A stretch of DNA of 64,000 nucleotides from Farysia itapuensis (taxonomy: Eukaryota > Basidiomycota > Ustilaginomycetes > Ustilaginales > Ustilaginaceae): NCBI GenBank assembly GCA_023212645.1, contig JALBYC010000007.1:186001-250000 (forward strand), in the 5' to 3' direction. Positions 8,575 through 18,088 of the stretch are shown piece after piece. The notes below the pieces were generated by a model that was given only the letters and a program-made list of their open reading frames with translations, did not search any database and was not told where the DNA came from. A program made the position numbers and the translations under genes. How positions within the stretch are numbered: position 1 is the stretch's first letter; every line of letters begins with the position of its first letter.

Positions 8575-10779
8575 ATGTCAGCACCGTCGGGAGGAGCAAC
8601 GGTCGAGGATGTGGACGATGAAGATCCCTATGCTCCGTACCAGCCGAAACAGAGGTCGCAACCGCAAGCTGCATCGTCGTCCAGCACTTCTTCTCGTCCA
8701 ACATTCAACACACCTGGGCAAAGTTCTGCAAGATCCAGCAGCCGGCCAGACACTTCTACTGGCTATGCATCGTCGAACAGGTCAAACATGCGAGCTGACG
8801 GTGGCGACTCTTACGACGCGTCGCCGTCGTCTCGCGGACAGAGCGAGTATTCACGCCGAGGTGATGGCGAAGAACCACTCTTTGGGGGCCGACCCTTCCG
8901 CGACGCACATGACCCTTCAGCCGCTCAAGAAGGCCAAGAACCATCTACAAGCCTATCCGAAGCTGAGAAGGACCATCTGTATGCCATCCTGAACGTTGCT
9001 TCAGATGCGTCTGCGGATCAGATCAAGGAGTCTTATCGCTCACTTGCAATCATCCTGCATCCGGACAAGCACAGTGATCCGTCCCGCAAGTCGGCTGCCG
9101 AGACTCAGTTCCGAGAAGTCCAGCGCGCATACGAGATTCTCTCTGACCCCGAGAAAAGAGCAGTGTACGACCATTTTGGCGAAGAAGGACTAAAGTCAAC
9201 ATGGACCGTGTCCTTACGAGGCAGGTCACCACAGGAGATACGGGTCGAGCTGGAGCGCGAAAGATTACGGAGACAAGCTGCTGATGCCGAAGCCTTGGTC
9301 AAATCCAAGGGCAACTTTACCGCTCAGATTGATGCGTCAGCTCTCTTTGCCAAAGAAAACCGCATGCGAAGGCTTCCATCCTCGACTGGGCCAGTCACAA
9401 TCTCCGACCGAGTCAATCGCGTACGCTGCACTCAGCTCAGCGGCAAACATGGATTCGAGACCCAGGTCACGAATCAGACCACCGTGAACTTCTCTGGGCA
9501 GATGCTTTCGCGAAACGGTATGGGAGGTGGCAATCTGATTGGTACCGTGAAAACTCATTGGAGTCCCCGCATGTTTACCGACATCACCATGACTTTCTTG
9601 CGTCCCCAAATTATCACTGCAACAGGACACTATTCTTGGGACCACCTCAATTTTGTACAGTGGGAGGCGACACTCCAAACGTTGATGCTACCACCCAGCT
9701 TAAGTGTTACTTACGCTCAACGTCTATCCAGCAAGTCTACCCTCACAGGTTTCTCTCAAGTCAAGAGCGGCACCTTCACGCTCGGCGCGTGGGGCGCAAA
9801 CGTGACCCCGCAGATGGCATTTCAACCGCCGGCCGTCGCCGTCGGTCTCGTGAAGCGGGTCGACGAGGGCCAGAGTTGGACGGCACGGACAGAAGTCTCG
9901 ACCGCGGGTCAGGATATCTCCGTCGACTGGTCAACCAAGATCCTGTCGGGCATGAAATTTCGCACAGGCTTTAGCCTCGGCACTATGTCCGGTCTGGCCG
10001 CGTTATGGTCTGCTGAGCGAAGGATCACGGAGAACGTACAGCTTTCGGTGGGTATGCATTGCCATCTGCCAGCCGGAGGTGTGGTTCTGCGCCTAAGAGT
10101 AAATCGCCTCGGGCAAAAGATCATGCTACCCATCATACTGTCCAGCTATTTCCGCTCAGATCTAGTTGTTCTGTTCACTGCGCTCCCTGTTGCGACCTAC
10201 ACCGCGCTGCACTATGGCTACCTGGAGCCGCGCAAGAAGAAGCGCTTGACGAACAGACTTACCAAGCTCCGTCACACCAATCGGGACATGATTTTGCAGC
10301 GCAGACAAGAAGCACTTGAGGCGGCAATCCTCTTGCGCGAACAAGCGGTCAAAAAAGCGGAGGCCGAACTTCGCAAATCAGGTATTGTAATCTTGGAAGC
10401 GTGGTACGGCCGACTGGACACATTCCCAGCCTCAACACTGTTGTCTTCCCCCGACATCAAGCAGGAAGCAATTCGCCGCTGGGAAGAAGAACGGCACATT
10501 ACTGCCAGCGCCTCTGCTACGTTGCCCAGCGACCAAGCTGAAAGTGTCCTGCGCGAGACATACTGGGACGTCAGGGTCCCACTTCAAGCTCTGGTCAACA
10601 AAAGCCAAATCGTCATTCCGGGTAAGAGGTCCAAATCCCATCTCCTCGGCTTCTATGACCCAGCCCTTGGCGAAAGGGTGCACGTACTCGCCCGGTATCT
10701 CTTCCGAGGAGTTCTGCATGAGGTTGTCGTCGAAGACTTCGCCGAGTTCGCCATACCCATGCGTATGCACCAAGTCTGA
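8575..10779 (+). CDS. DNAJC11-like J-domain protein
   Basis: A 734-residue type-III J-protein. A Ser/Gly-rich head (1-128) precedes a J domain at about residues 130-200 (DHLYAILNVASDASADQIKE, HPD at about 162 in ILHPDKHSDPS, then EVQRAYEILSDPEKRAVYDHFGEEG). A long beta-rich middle follows, then a charged helical stretch (RKKKRLTNRLTKLRHTNRD) and a C-terminal region of the DUF3395 type, which together match the DNAJC11 family. In animals DNAJC11 associates with MICOS/SAM complexes at the mitochondrial outer membrane; a mitochondrial role here is inference. Start: ATG 8575 is the first ATG in a frame open further upstream. Its stop lies 100 bases from the MED5 stop on the other strand. Confidence 0.88.
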   Translation: MSAPSGGATVEDVDDEDPYAPYQPKQRSQPQAASSSSTSSRPTFNTPGQSSARSSSRPDTSTGYASSNRSNMRADGGDSYDASPSSRGQSEYSRRGDGEEPLFGGRPFRDAHDPSAAQEGQEPSTSLSEAEKDHLYAILNVASDASADQIKESYRSLAIILHPDKHSDPSRKSAAETQFREVQRAYEILSDPEKRAVYDHFGEEGLKSTWTVSLRGRSPQEIRVELERERLRRQAADAEALVKSKGNFTAQIDASALFAKENRMRRLPSSTGPVTISDRVNRVRCTQLSGKHGFETQVTNQTTVNFSGQMLSRNGMGGGNLIGTVKTHWSPRMFTDITMTFLRPQIITATGHYSWDHLNFVQWEATLQTLMLPPSLSVTYAQRLSSKSTLTGFSQVKSGTFTLGAWGANVTPQMAFQPPAVAVGLVKRVDEGQSWTARTEVSTAGQDISVDWSTKILSGMKFRTGFSLGTMSGLAALWSAERRITENVQLSVGMHCHLPAGGVVLRLRVNRLGQKIMLPIILSSYFRSDLVVLFTALPVATYTALHYGYLEPRKKKRLTNRLTKLRHTNRDMILQRRQEALEAAILLREQAVKKAEAELRKSGIVILEAWYGRLDTFPASTLLSSPDIKQEAIRRWEEERHITASASATLPSDQAESVLRETYWDVRVPLQALVNKSQIVIPGKRSKSHLLGFYDPALGERVHVLARYLFRGVLHEVVVEDFAEFAIPMRMHQV

Positions 10780-10879
10780 CTTCCACAATCAACAATCTTA
10801 TTCACATACGATCTGTCCAGAACATACCACGCATTCATCCCTCTTAATATCTTTTCTCGTTGTATAGGTGTGTTGGTGC

Positions 10880-13800
10880 TTAAGACTCTTGCAGTCCGAA
10901 CAAGGTCCAGATCTGAGTTTTTGTGGGTGGTGGTATGCAGTCTTGTTGCATTTTGAAGGCGTCCATGTAGGACTGCCATAAGGAGGGATGATTTGGTCGA
11001 AGCCTGGTGAGCTTGAGACAGAGTAGAAGGACGACCTCGCTCGTAGATACATTTTGTCTGACCGGTGCTTTTTGGAGTTGCTGATCGTCGTCGTCGAAGA
11101 GACCGGCAGAAGTGTCTTCGGCATTCTGCGTCGTGTCTGTCGCAAGTTTAAGAGTGTCCGATGCGTGTAGCAGTCCAAGCATCAGGATCAAGAATCGCAC
11201 AATGGGGACAACAGTGGTCTCTGGATGCACATCAGAGAGATTCAACTGGCTGATAAGCGTCAGGAGCGAATGTCGGTGACCATGAGCCAAGGATGGCAGA
11301 GTACACCATGCGACAAAGTATTTCTCCGTCAATCTGCTACCGGTATCGCTGCCGGCAAGCTGCGATTGAATAATCGCGGCTACCTCATCCGCACCGACTC
11401 GGTCCACTTCCTCTGCCAGAGTCCGCGTCCCTTCGAGTATCGAAGGCAGAGTAATTGGAACGCCTGAATGAGCAGAGACTAACAACGTTCGACGCCAAGA
11501 GCACTCGTCGCCGAGACTTTTTGCCGTGCTTCCGTATCCGTCCATCTTGGACTTGATCGAAATGGCGTTGAATGATTCGGACCCCTCAGCTGTGCGCGGG
11601 AGTCGAGACGATGTGACGAAGCGATCAAACTCTTTGGCTATCAAGTGACGCACCAAAGCTGGACACGATTCCGAATCTAGCAGGAAAGCCAACACTTCTA
11701 AATGGACTGTTCGCGAATTTGCTTTTCTTGACAGGCCGTTGCTCAACATGCCATCGGTGGAAGGTACGTCCAAAGTACCTTCGAGGCCTGCGCTTCCCAG
11801 CAAATCAAGGATCGGAAGTAAAGGTGTCCGTAGCACCTCTGTAAGTAGCCATCGTAACGCGCCTGGCAGAGCAAACGAAAGCAAGTCTTGGAGAAAGTAG
11901 CTGAGTCCTCCTCGCAGCGTTTCTAAGTCGATCACACCGTAGATACAAGCGAGTATGCTTTGCGAGAATAGCAGGGGAGAAATTCGCATGAGAGTTTTAG
12001 GCAAAGAAGCCCGGATGAGGTCGTCGGAAATTCCTTCGTTGCCAAACAAAGCTTGGACCCATCTACCGACGAGATCTCTGTCATCAGGTGTCAGCTCTGA
12101 GAGCGTATAGCATACAGAAGAGCACGAGATGTATGCAGCAAAGAAAGGCGCGGAATCTTCTGAAGTGGATCCGATGCTGTCGGGTGAGACATCATAACGA
12201 TGAACAAGAAGCTGAAGAAAGAGCAAGATGGCGGACAGAATAGATGGATCGTCGCTGGCTTCGTTAATGTCTTGATGATCCAGAATTGCTGCCAAAGAAC
12301 TGACAAGCTGCACAGGATCAGTGAAGAGCATCATCGTGTCAAGGAAGGCCAAATCTTCAGGCAAGATCTTGCACCATCTGGCTATGCTTTCGAGATCGTG
12401 CGTCTCTAGCCAGCTTCCTATTAGTGATGCCAGTTCGCGGGCAAAGACGAAGAAAGTGCCTGGATCCGAAGCGACCCGATGCAGCAGGTCGGCAGGATCC
12501 TCACCAGAAAATCTTGCCTCAAAAAAGGCTGGAAGGGTGAAACCTTCCAACTGTGCATCCATGTGCAGCGACTGCGAAAGATTCTGCACTTCGGACGCAA
12601 GCTTGTGTCCACCAGGAAATTCGTCTGTGATCGCCTCAGGCCGAGCCAAGGAGTGTTCGATGAAAGCTCGGAGCAACCAAGCTTTGATGGGCAGGGAGTG
12701 CGGGTTGTCGACCTCAACAACGTCGGTAACCATGTCATCCGAAGCAGCTTGCATCATGCTGGATCGAATGGGTGTTTCGCAGACATCGAATTTGTTTGCT
12801 TCGACAGCGAGAACAGCTTTCAACGCCGTTTCGACTCTGACGTGCGGAGCGTCGTGTCGCTGTCCCCGCACAGGGAGTTCTGGATTTGCATCCAGCCATT
12901 GCTCGAGCTGTAGAATGATCTCTGGCAGCATACCACACAAGACGTTTCGCCAGACAGACGAGTATACCTCGGCCCCCTTGACTGGATGCGACGTCACAGA
13001 GACCATTGCACAGACCTCGACCGCTGTCGAGATTAGCTCGAAATAGAAGGCGATCAGTGACTTTTCCAAGGTGACAGAAGGGGCAGCTACGGTCCTTCGC
13101 GCTAGAAAGCATGTCTTCACCATGTCGAGCTTTGCGTCCCACGACATGTGCTGATCTACGAGCAGGCTGAAGAGAACAACGATCTCAGGCTCCACAGGAC
13201 GAGCTGCAGGTGTGGAACGGTCGTTGACCGCAATAGCCGCAACATCTGAGAAATGGTCCCAAGTTGCCCTCAGCTGGGTTTTACCAAGAATGTCACCAGT
13301 CTTAGTGGAATGAGCGCTCGTTCCAGTATTGCTCAGGTCCGTCTGACCCTTGCAAGCCTCGATGATAAGACTGATCTGACTAGTCAAGCTGCGAAGTAGA
13401 GCGATTTCGTTGGTCCAGACGGGATTCATACTTTTCAGCACGAGCTCGACTTGGCCGTTGACTCTTGCAGTATGCGGCAGCACTGAACTGAGGAATTCTT
13501 TTGACTTCTTCGACGACAGAAGTTTCCCGTAGACATACACCAAAAGTGCTTGCCCAATGTTGACGAGTAGTGTCACCCCGACACGCGGCGACAGCATACT
13601 CATAGCAGATGGTAGTGCGGGTCGCCCGGCAAGCGCCACTAGTCGCAGACTCGCGTTGATAAGCGACAGGCTGGAATGAAGCAAGTTTCCGGTTTCACTG
13701 TCCGAATCCGCACTGACAGTTGGGCCAGGGCCAGGAAAGGCGTCCCGAACAAGGGACAAGAACGCTGCGTTATCAACCTGAAACGGTCCGGATGACTGCA

Positions 13801-14233
13801 GAGTGACGACGAGCCCTTGACCAATGCACGTCGATATGGACTCCATGGCAGACACCTGTTGCAGCCATTTGATGTCGTCGTCGTCAGCACGGCTGCTCGC
13901 TTGCGATACAAACTTGAGTGTGACAGTGATGATGTCCGTGATGGGACCCTGGTCGGACTCGACCCCATTCCGTAGCGCACTGCCGTAAATGACAGCTTGA
14001 AAGTATTCAATGAGCAAAGGATCCACGACAGTCTGGCCAAGCAGACGAGCCAGTAGTGTATCTACTACCTGTCCGCCTGCAGGCTGCACATCCACAGCAT
14101 TGCTCGCTTCTTCGCTAGCTTGGCGTTTGAGCAGCTGGTGAAGTAATGTGAGCCAGTTCGACTGCGAGAGACGGCGAGACAGGCACTGTGACAGCAATGT
14201 GTCGATCAGTTTTCGCAGCGCCTGAGCCGACAT
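10880..14233 (-). CDS. MED5: Mediator of RNA polymerase II transcription, subunit 5
   Basis: A 1117-residue, almost entirely helical protein without obvious motifs, matching fungal Med5/Nut1, a tail-module Mediator subunit. The best signature lies at about residues 745-800: ISPLLFSQSILACIYGVIDL, then LRGGLSYFLQDLLSF and LPGALRWLLTEV. This corresponds to the Med5 pattern of a FSQSI helix, ID.ETL..G..YFLQPFL and a following GA..WL. Length is in the family range (about 1000-1150). Start: ATG 14233 (MSAQALRKLIDTLLSQCLSR); the frame extends six codons further without an ATG. Divergent to the amino-acid transporter over 277 bp and convergent with the J-protein. Confidence 0.82.
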   Translation of the reverse strand: MSAQALRKLIDTLLSQCLSRRLSQSNWLTLLHQLLKRQASEEASNAVDVQPAGGQVVDTLLARLLGQTVVDPLLIEYFQAVIYGSALRNGVESDQGPITDIITVTLKFVSQASSRADDDDIKWLQQVSAMESISTCIGQGLVVTLQSSGPFQVDNAAFLSLVRDAFPGPGPTVSADSDSETGNLLHSSLSLINASLRLVALAGRPALPSAMSMLSPRVGVTLLVNIGQALLVYVYGKLLSSKKSKEFLSSVLPHTARVNGQVELVLKSMNPVWTNEIALLRSLTSQISLIIEACKGQTDLSNTGTSAHSTKTGDILGKTQLRATWDHFSDVAAIAVNDRSTPAARPVEPEIVVLFSLLVDQHMSWDAKLDMVKTCFLARRTVAAPSVTLEKSLIAFYFELISTAVEVCAMVSVTSHPVKGAEVYSSVWRNVLCGMLPEIILQLEQWLDANPELPVRGQRHDAPHVRVETALKAVLAVEANKFDVCETPIRSSMMQAASDDMVTDVVEVDNPHSLPIKAWLLRAFIEHSLARPEAITDEFPGGHKLASEVQNLSQSLHMDAQLEGFTLPAFFEARFSGEDPADLLHRVASDPGTFFVFARELASLIGSWLETHDLESIARWCKILPEDLAFLDTMMLFTDPVQLVSSLAAILDHQDINEASDDPSILSAILLFLQLLVHRYDVSPDSIGSTSEDSAPFFAAYISCSSVCYTLSELTPDDRDLVGRWVQALFGNEGISDDLIRASLPKTLMRISPLLFSQSILACIYGVIDLETLRGGLSYFLQDLLSFALPGALRWLLTEVLRTPLLPILDLLGSAGLEGTLDVPSTDGMLSNGLSRKANSRTVHLEVLAFLLDSESCPALVRHLIAKEFDRFVTSSRLPRTAEGSESFNAISIKSKMDGYGSTAKSLGDECSWRRTLLVSAHSGVPITLPSILEGTRTLAEEVDRVGADEVAAIIQSQLAGSDTGSRLTEKYFVAWCTLPSLAHGHRHSLLTLISQLNLSDVHPETTVVPIVRFLILMLGLLHASDTLKLATDTTQNAEDTSAGLFDDDDQQLQKAPVRQNVSTSEVVLLLCLKLTRLRPNHPSLWQSYMDAFKMQQDCIPPPTKTQIWTLFGLQES

Positions 14234-14510
14234 GGCCGTCGCAGCCGTCAACTCAGTCGTTTCGGCTGATCCGAAGATTGTGAGCGAATGCTAGGCGGAG
14301 TTACAGTTACCATCGGGCCACCCGAGGCAGAAAGGCTGGTCGGGTCGGTCGGTGACTTTGGAAATTGAGCGTGACCAACAAAAGCTGGAAAAACGTGTCG
14401 CAGATGGCGGCCAACGCGGGCCAGTTGGCCAATTTATAGACACAGGCTTACGATTCGATTCACGCCCTTTAGCTCTACCATCAACTCGGTCTCGGTCACA
14501 CTCAAGAGTC

Positions 14511-16733
14511 ATGTCGGCCCCAAACGGAAAGGGAAAGGCTGCTCAGCAAGGTCCTCGAGATCTCAGTCAGCCAACAACGCCTCTTCGATCGCCTTCGAGA
14601 CCATTCAATGACCTCGGTCATGTCTCGCCGTCTGTTCCCAACATACCTCCTCGCGACTCACCATCAGCAGACGCCAGTACCTTGTCGACCTCGCATAGAC
14701 ACGAATCCTCGCCATTTGCGACTTCCTTTGGTCGACACCTTGAAACACCGTCTCGAGACAGCGCGTCGCTTGCTCCACCTCTGAGCTCTGGCATGTCGAC
14801 GCCCAGCAACCTCGACAACCTCGACTCTATGCCCATTACTGACGAACAGAAAGCCAAAATCATCGAGAGGCACCTGGTCCGACCCGAGACAGGTCACGAC
14901 TCGGTATCCTCGCACTCCTTGGGTGATCAAGATGAAGAGGATAGTTTCACAAGCCAGGACAGACAGGATGTGGGCAACAATGTCGAATCTAACTCGGCCT
15001 TTCATTCAGATGTAGGAGCAGAGGATACTGCACTGGGCTACAGCGGACCGCATCAGATGCAAGGCGGCGCAATCACGGACGATGTGTACCGATGGGCCCA
15101 CAAGAATCGACGGGCATCTGCTAAACGCACAAGAAGCGAGAGTCTGCATCTGCCCAGAAGCGCCAATGCTGATCCGGAACTTGACGTTCAGGGAATCAAG
15201 GTGCCTGGAGGCTTCAGAAGACACTTTGTCATGCATCAAGCCGAGCAACAAGGCCGACCGGCTCCTCGAGCGTTGAGAAGCTTCATCGACTTCCTCAGCT
15301 TGTACGGGCACTTTGCGGGCGAATTTTTGGAAGAAGAAGATGAGGATGACGACGCAGACGAGGGAGACGAGGATGAGGACGACACGCACGCCATTCCCAG
15401 TACTAGCAGAGATGCAGGCAATGGACAGACCGAACGGTCTAGTCTGCTGCAAGGACGTGGTAAATTGCAGCGCAACGACACGCAAGCAAGGATGCGCAAA
15501 GCTAGCAAGGAGCGACGCAGAGGAGAGGCCTCTGTCTTGGATGCGGTCATGATGCTGCTCAAGTCATTTGTCGGGACTGGAGTGCTCTTTCTCGGCAAAG
15601 CCTTCATGAATGGTGGCCTGCTCTTCTCGACAATCACTTTGTGCACTGTCGCCATCATCTCCCTCGTCTCTTTCCTCCTCTTGGTCAAGACAAACCTCAA
15701 ATGTCCCGGATCGTTCGGTGACATGGGTGGCATTCTGTACGGACCTAAGATGCGTCTGGCAATTCTTGCCTCGATTGTTCTATCTCAGCTTGGATTTGTG
15801 GCTGCCTACACTGTATTCGTCGCACAAAACATGCAGGCATTTGTCTTGGCTGTCACGCACTGCAAGACGATGGTTCCTGTCGCGTATCTCATCGTAGGAC
15901 AGATGCTCGTGTTTTTGCCCTTGTCGCTCATTCGTCGGATTGCCAAATTGTCCACAACAGCTCTCATCGCTGATGTCTTTATCTTGTTCGGCATCATCTA
16001 CCTGTTCTACTACGAAATCGGCAAGGTGGCTAGGGACGGCTTGGCGGACGTTGTCATGTTCAACAGCAAGACCTTCCCGCTCCTCATCGGCACAGCAGTC
16101 TTCACCTTCGAGGGTATCGGTCTTGTCATTCCAATCACTGAGTCGATGAAAGAGCCGGAAAAGTTTCCGCGTGCGCTTACGGGAGTCATGGCCGGGGTCA
16201 TGGTTCTCTTTGCCTCTGCAGGATCCTTGTCCTACATGGCCTTTGGCAGCAAGACCCAGACCGTTGTCATCACTAACCTTCCGCAAAACTCGCGATTCGT
16301 GCAAGCGATGCAGTTCCTTTACAGCATCGCGATTTTGCTTTCTACGCCTCTGCAGCTTTTCCCTGCTCTTGCTGTTTTGGAAAAGGGCATATTTACTCGA
16401 TCTGGAAAGTACAACTGGAAAGTCAAGACGGAAAAGAACCTCTTCCGTTTCGTGATAGTGGCTGTCAGCTGCCTTGCAGCCTGGCTTGGTGCCAACGATC
16501 TGGACAAGTTTGTCTCTTTGATCGGATCCATTGCATGTGTCCCGCTGTGTTTCATCTACCCACCTTTACTGCATCTCAAGGCTAACGCAACCAAGACGTC
16601 TACGAAAGCACTAGACTACTTCCTCTTAGTCTTTGGCATTGTTTGCACCGGCTTTGCTGGTAGTCAGACGATCAAGGCAATGCTGGAAAGCGGCGAACCT
16701 GCGCGCCCGCCTCACTGCACCCCACCCCGCTAA
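14511..16733 (+). CDS. AVT3/AVT4-like vacuolar amino-acid transporter (AAAP family)
   Basis: A 740-residue membrane transporter. The first 335 residues are a hydrophilic, Ser/Pro-rich, probably cytosolic extension with a strongly acidic run (residues about 272-292, EEEDEDDDADEGDEDEDD) and a basic patch (MRKASKERRRGEAS). The Aa_trans domain follows with about eleven hydrophobic segments, beginning at VLDAVMMLLKSFVGTGVLFL, the conserved first helix with GTG-L. The long acidic N-terminus is characteristic of yeast Avt3/Avt4, which export neutral amino acids from the vacuole; that role is inferred by family. Start: ATG 14511 is the first in a frame open upstream from a GTG. It could be Avt3 or Avt4; the sequence does not separate them. 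Confidence 0.88.
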   Translation: MSAPNGKGKAAQQGPRDLSQPTTPLRSPSRPFNDLGHVSPSVPNIPPRDSPSADASTLSTSHRHESSPFATSFGRHLETPSRDSASLAPPLSSGMSTPSNLDNLDSMPITDEQKAKIIERHLVRPETGHDSVSSHSLGDQDEEDSFTSQDRQDVGNNVESNSAFHSDVGAEDTALGYSGPHQMQGGAITDDVYRWAHKNRRASAKRTRSESLHLPRSANADPELDVQGIKVPGGFRRHFVMHQAEQQGRPAPRALRSFIDFLSLYGHFAGEFLEEEDEDDDADEGDEDEDDTHAIPSTSRDAGNGQTERSSLLQGRGKLQRNDTQARMRKASKERRRGEASVLDAVMMLLKSFVGTGVLFLGKAFMNGGLLFSTITLCTVAIISLVSFLLLVKTNLKCPGSFGDMGGILYGPKMRLAILASIVLSQLGFVAAYTVFVAQNMQAFVLAVTHCKTMVPVAYLIVGQMLVFLPLSLIRRIAKLSTTALIADVFILFGIIYLFYYEIGKVARDGLADVVMFNSKTFPLLIGTAVFTFEGIGLVIPITESMKEPEKFPRALTGVMAGVMVLFASAGSLSYMAFGSKTQTVVITNLPQNSRFVQAMQFLYSIAILLSTPLQLFPALAVLEKGIFTRSGKYNWKVKTEKNLFRFVIVAVSCLAAWLGANDLDKFVSLIGSIACVPLCFIYPPLLHLKANATKTSTKALDYFLLVFGIVCTGFAGSQTIKAMLESGEPARPPHCTPPR

Positions 16734-16959
16734 GGGTTGTCCCTCGTCGCAAATTTCCATAAACATCCTTCCAACCACACAATACAACCCAAATTGCTCT
16801 CCCCAGCGTACGAGTTCCACCACAATGACTGTAATTGCATCTCAACGTATGGACATTCTTTTTGCCCTGTACGACTGAGGTTAGGGAATACTTTGATTAG
16901 AGGTAAAGCAAGAGTAGTCTATTTGGGGGGCTGAGCCGAAATGCTCAAACAAGTGACGC

Positions 16960-17779
16960 TTAGAGCTTGGACAGAACGTGGTCGGCACCAGAGACCTCAA
17001 CCGTGCCAGGGCTAGTTTCAGCAGAGAAGTCTACGACCTTGAGGTCGTCAACAATCAGGGCGTATCGACCGGTGCGCTCACCAAAGCCCATGGCGCTAAG
17101 GTCAGCGATAGAGCCAAGGCCCTTGGAGAACTCCAGTCCGAGGTCAGTAGCGAAGATGATCTCACCCTTGGCCTGGTTCTGCACGCCCCAAGCAGACATG
17201 ACGAAGGGATCATTCTGAGCCAGAACGTAGATCTCATCGACGCCCTTGGACTTGAAAGCTTCAACTTGCTTGAGGAAAGGGGGGATATGGTTCACATGGC
17301 ATGTAGCTGTCAAATAAGTAGGATATTTGAGTGCTGCACAAGGTGGGAAACAGGAACGAGGCAAACTTACGAGTGTATGCTCCGGGTACGGCAATGATGA
17401 CGACTTTCTTGCCCTTGAGCGCCTCGTGGGTCTGCACCTTAGTGGGAGCTCCACATGCGGTGCCGTCGTCGAGCTCGGGGGTGTACGGAACGTACATGAA
17501 AGTACTGTTGGGGATCTGGTCGCCTTTAGAAATAGCCTGTCGAGGACGTTGCATTGCATGCGTGGTCGAGAAAAAGCGAGCATTGGTGAGGATGTCGAAA
17601 GGTAGACAGGGTGCGGACGAAGGCCGAACGAGCGCAGTTGGAGAACGGGAGACGGAAGAAAAGGCGGAACGTGTGGTGATAAGTCGTTTGTTCGCGAACA
17701 TCGGCGGAGTCGTACGAAGAGCACTTGGCGTGCTGCGAAGCAACGCGCAAGGTACGTTAAGAACGGACTTGCTTACCAT
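16960..17779 (-). CDS. AHP1/PMP20-type peroxiredoxin with optional presequence intron and C-terminal SKL
   Basis: A thiol peroxidase (Prx5/AhpC-TSA family) reducing hydrogen and alkyl peroxides. Exons on the minus strand: 17779-17777 (just the ATG), 17536-17371 and 17306-16960; intron 1 is 17776-17537 (240 nt, GTAAGC...CGACAG) and intron 2 is 17370-17307 (64 nt, GTAAGT...GACAG). Fully spliced it is 171 residues, starting MAISKGDQIPNSTFMYV, the normal family length. The peroxidatic Cys (59) lies in GAYTPTCH, created across intron 2, and Cys29 matches the resolving Cys position of yeast Ahp1. Intron 1 has no in-frame stop; if retained it adds an 80-residue Arg/Ser/Thr-rich stretch after Met1 with one acidic residue, ending near NARFFSTTHAM, resembling a mitochondrial presequence (251 residues total). 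The C-terminus VLSKL ends in a canonical PTS1. Intron 2 is certain from the motif; use of intron 1 is inferred. Confidence 0.92.
17537..17776 (-). other. Candidate optional intron encoding a mitochondrial presequence
   Basis: The donor GTAAGC directly follows the ATG of the peroxiredoxin and the acceptor CGACAG directly precedes GCTATTTCT (AIS). Its length, 240 nt, is a multiple of three, and the reading frame through it has no stop. The encoded stretch (residues 2-81 of the long form) has many Arg/Lys/Ser/Thr residues, one Asp and no Glu. In-frame ATGs inside it (including the one at MQRPRQAISKG) could also start a shorter product by leaky scanning. Confidence 0.6.
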
Positions 17780-18088
17780 GATGAAGTCTGTCGAGTATTG
17801 ATAGATGGGTGCAGGGAAAGAAGACGGACGTATTATCTTCTGCCAGTGAGATGCCGATCGTTCACGGGAGGTGCGGCCCGTGCGGCCAACGACTTAGCCG
17901 GGTGCGCCGAATCCCGAATTCCGAATTACGATATAGACACACTACGAGTCTAACACGCTGGTTCATCCGACCGAATTCCCGAATTCCGAAAGGCGCGAAA
18001 GGCCGAAAGCCGGAATCTGCAGAAGCTGGAACTGTCAACTTGGCTGAACTTGCACTGAGGTAGTCACGTACCTTGACGCTGCGTATCG
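17780..18088. other. Divergent promoter spacer peroxiredoxin / Mis18 with GAATTC-type repeats
   Basis: A 309-bp spacer. Two near-identical blocks, CCGAATCCCGAATTCCGAAT (from about 17907) and CCGAATTCCCGAATTCCGAA (from about 17971), are built from repeated CCGAATTC-like units and are partly palindromic. GGCGCGAAA (17992-18000), about 90 bases before the Mis18 ATG, equals an E2F/MBF-like TTTCGCGCC on the other strand. Confidence 0.5.

Noticed and set aside
10777..10968. Stop-codon read-through of the DNAJC11-like gene, as the stop is TGA CTT and the frame continues about 60 codons
   Set aside because: The efficient read-through context is TGA CTA; the extension overlaps the antisense 3' end of MED5 and carries no targeting signal.
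16870..16890. TTAGGG telomere-like sequence
   Set aside because: Only one copy (GGTTAGGGAA), in the 3' region of the transporter gene; no array.
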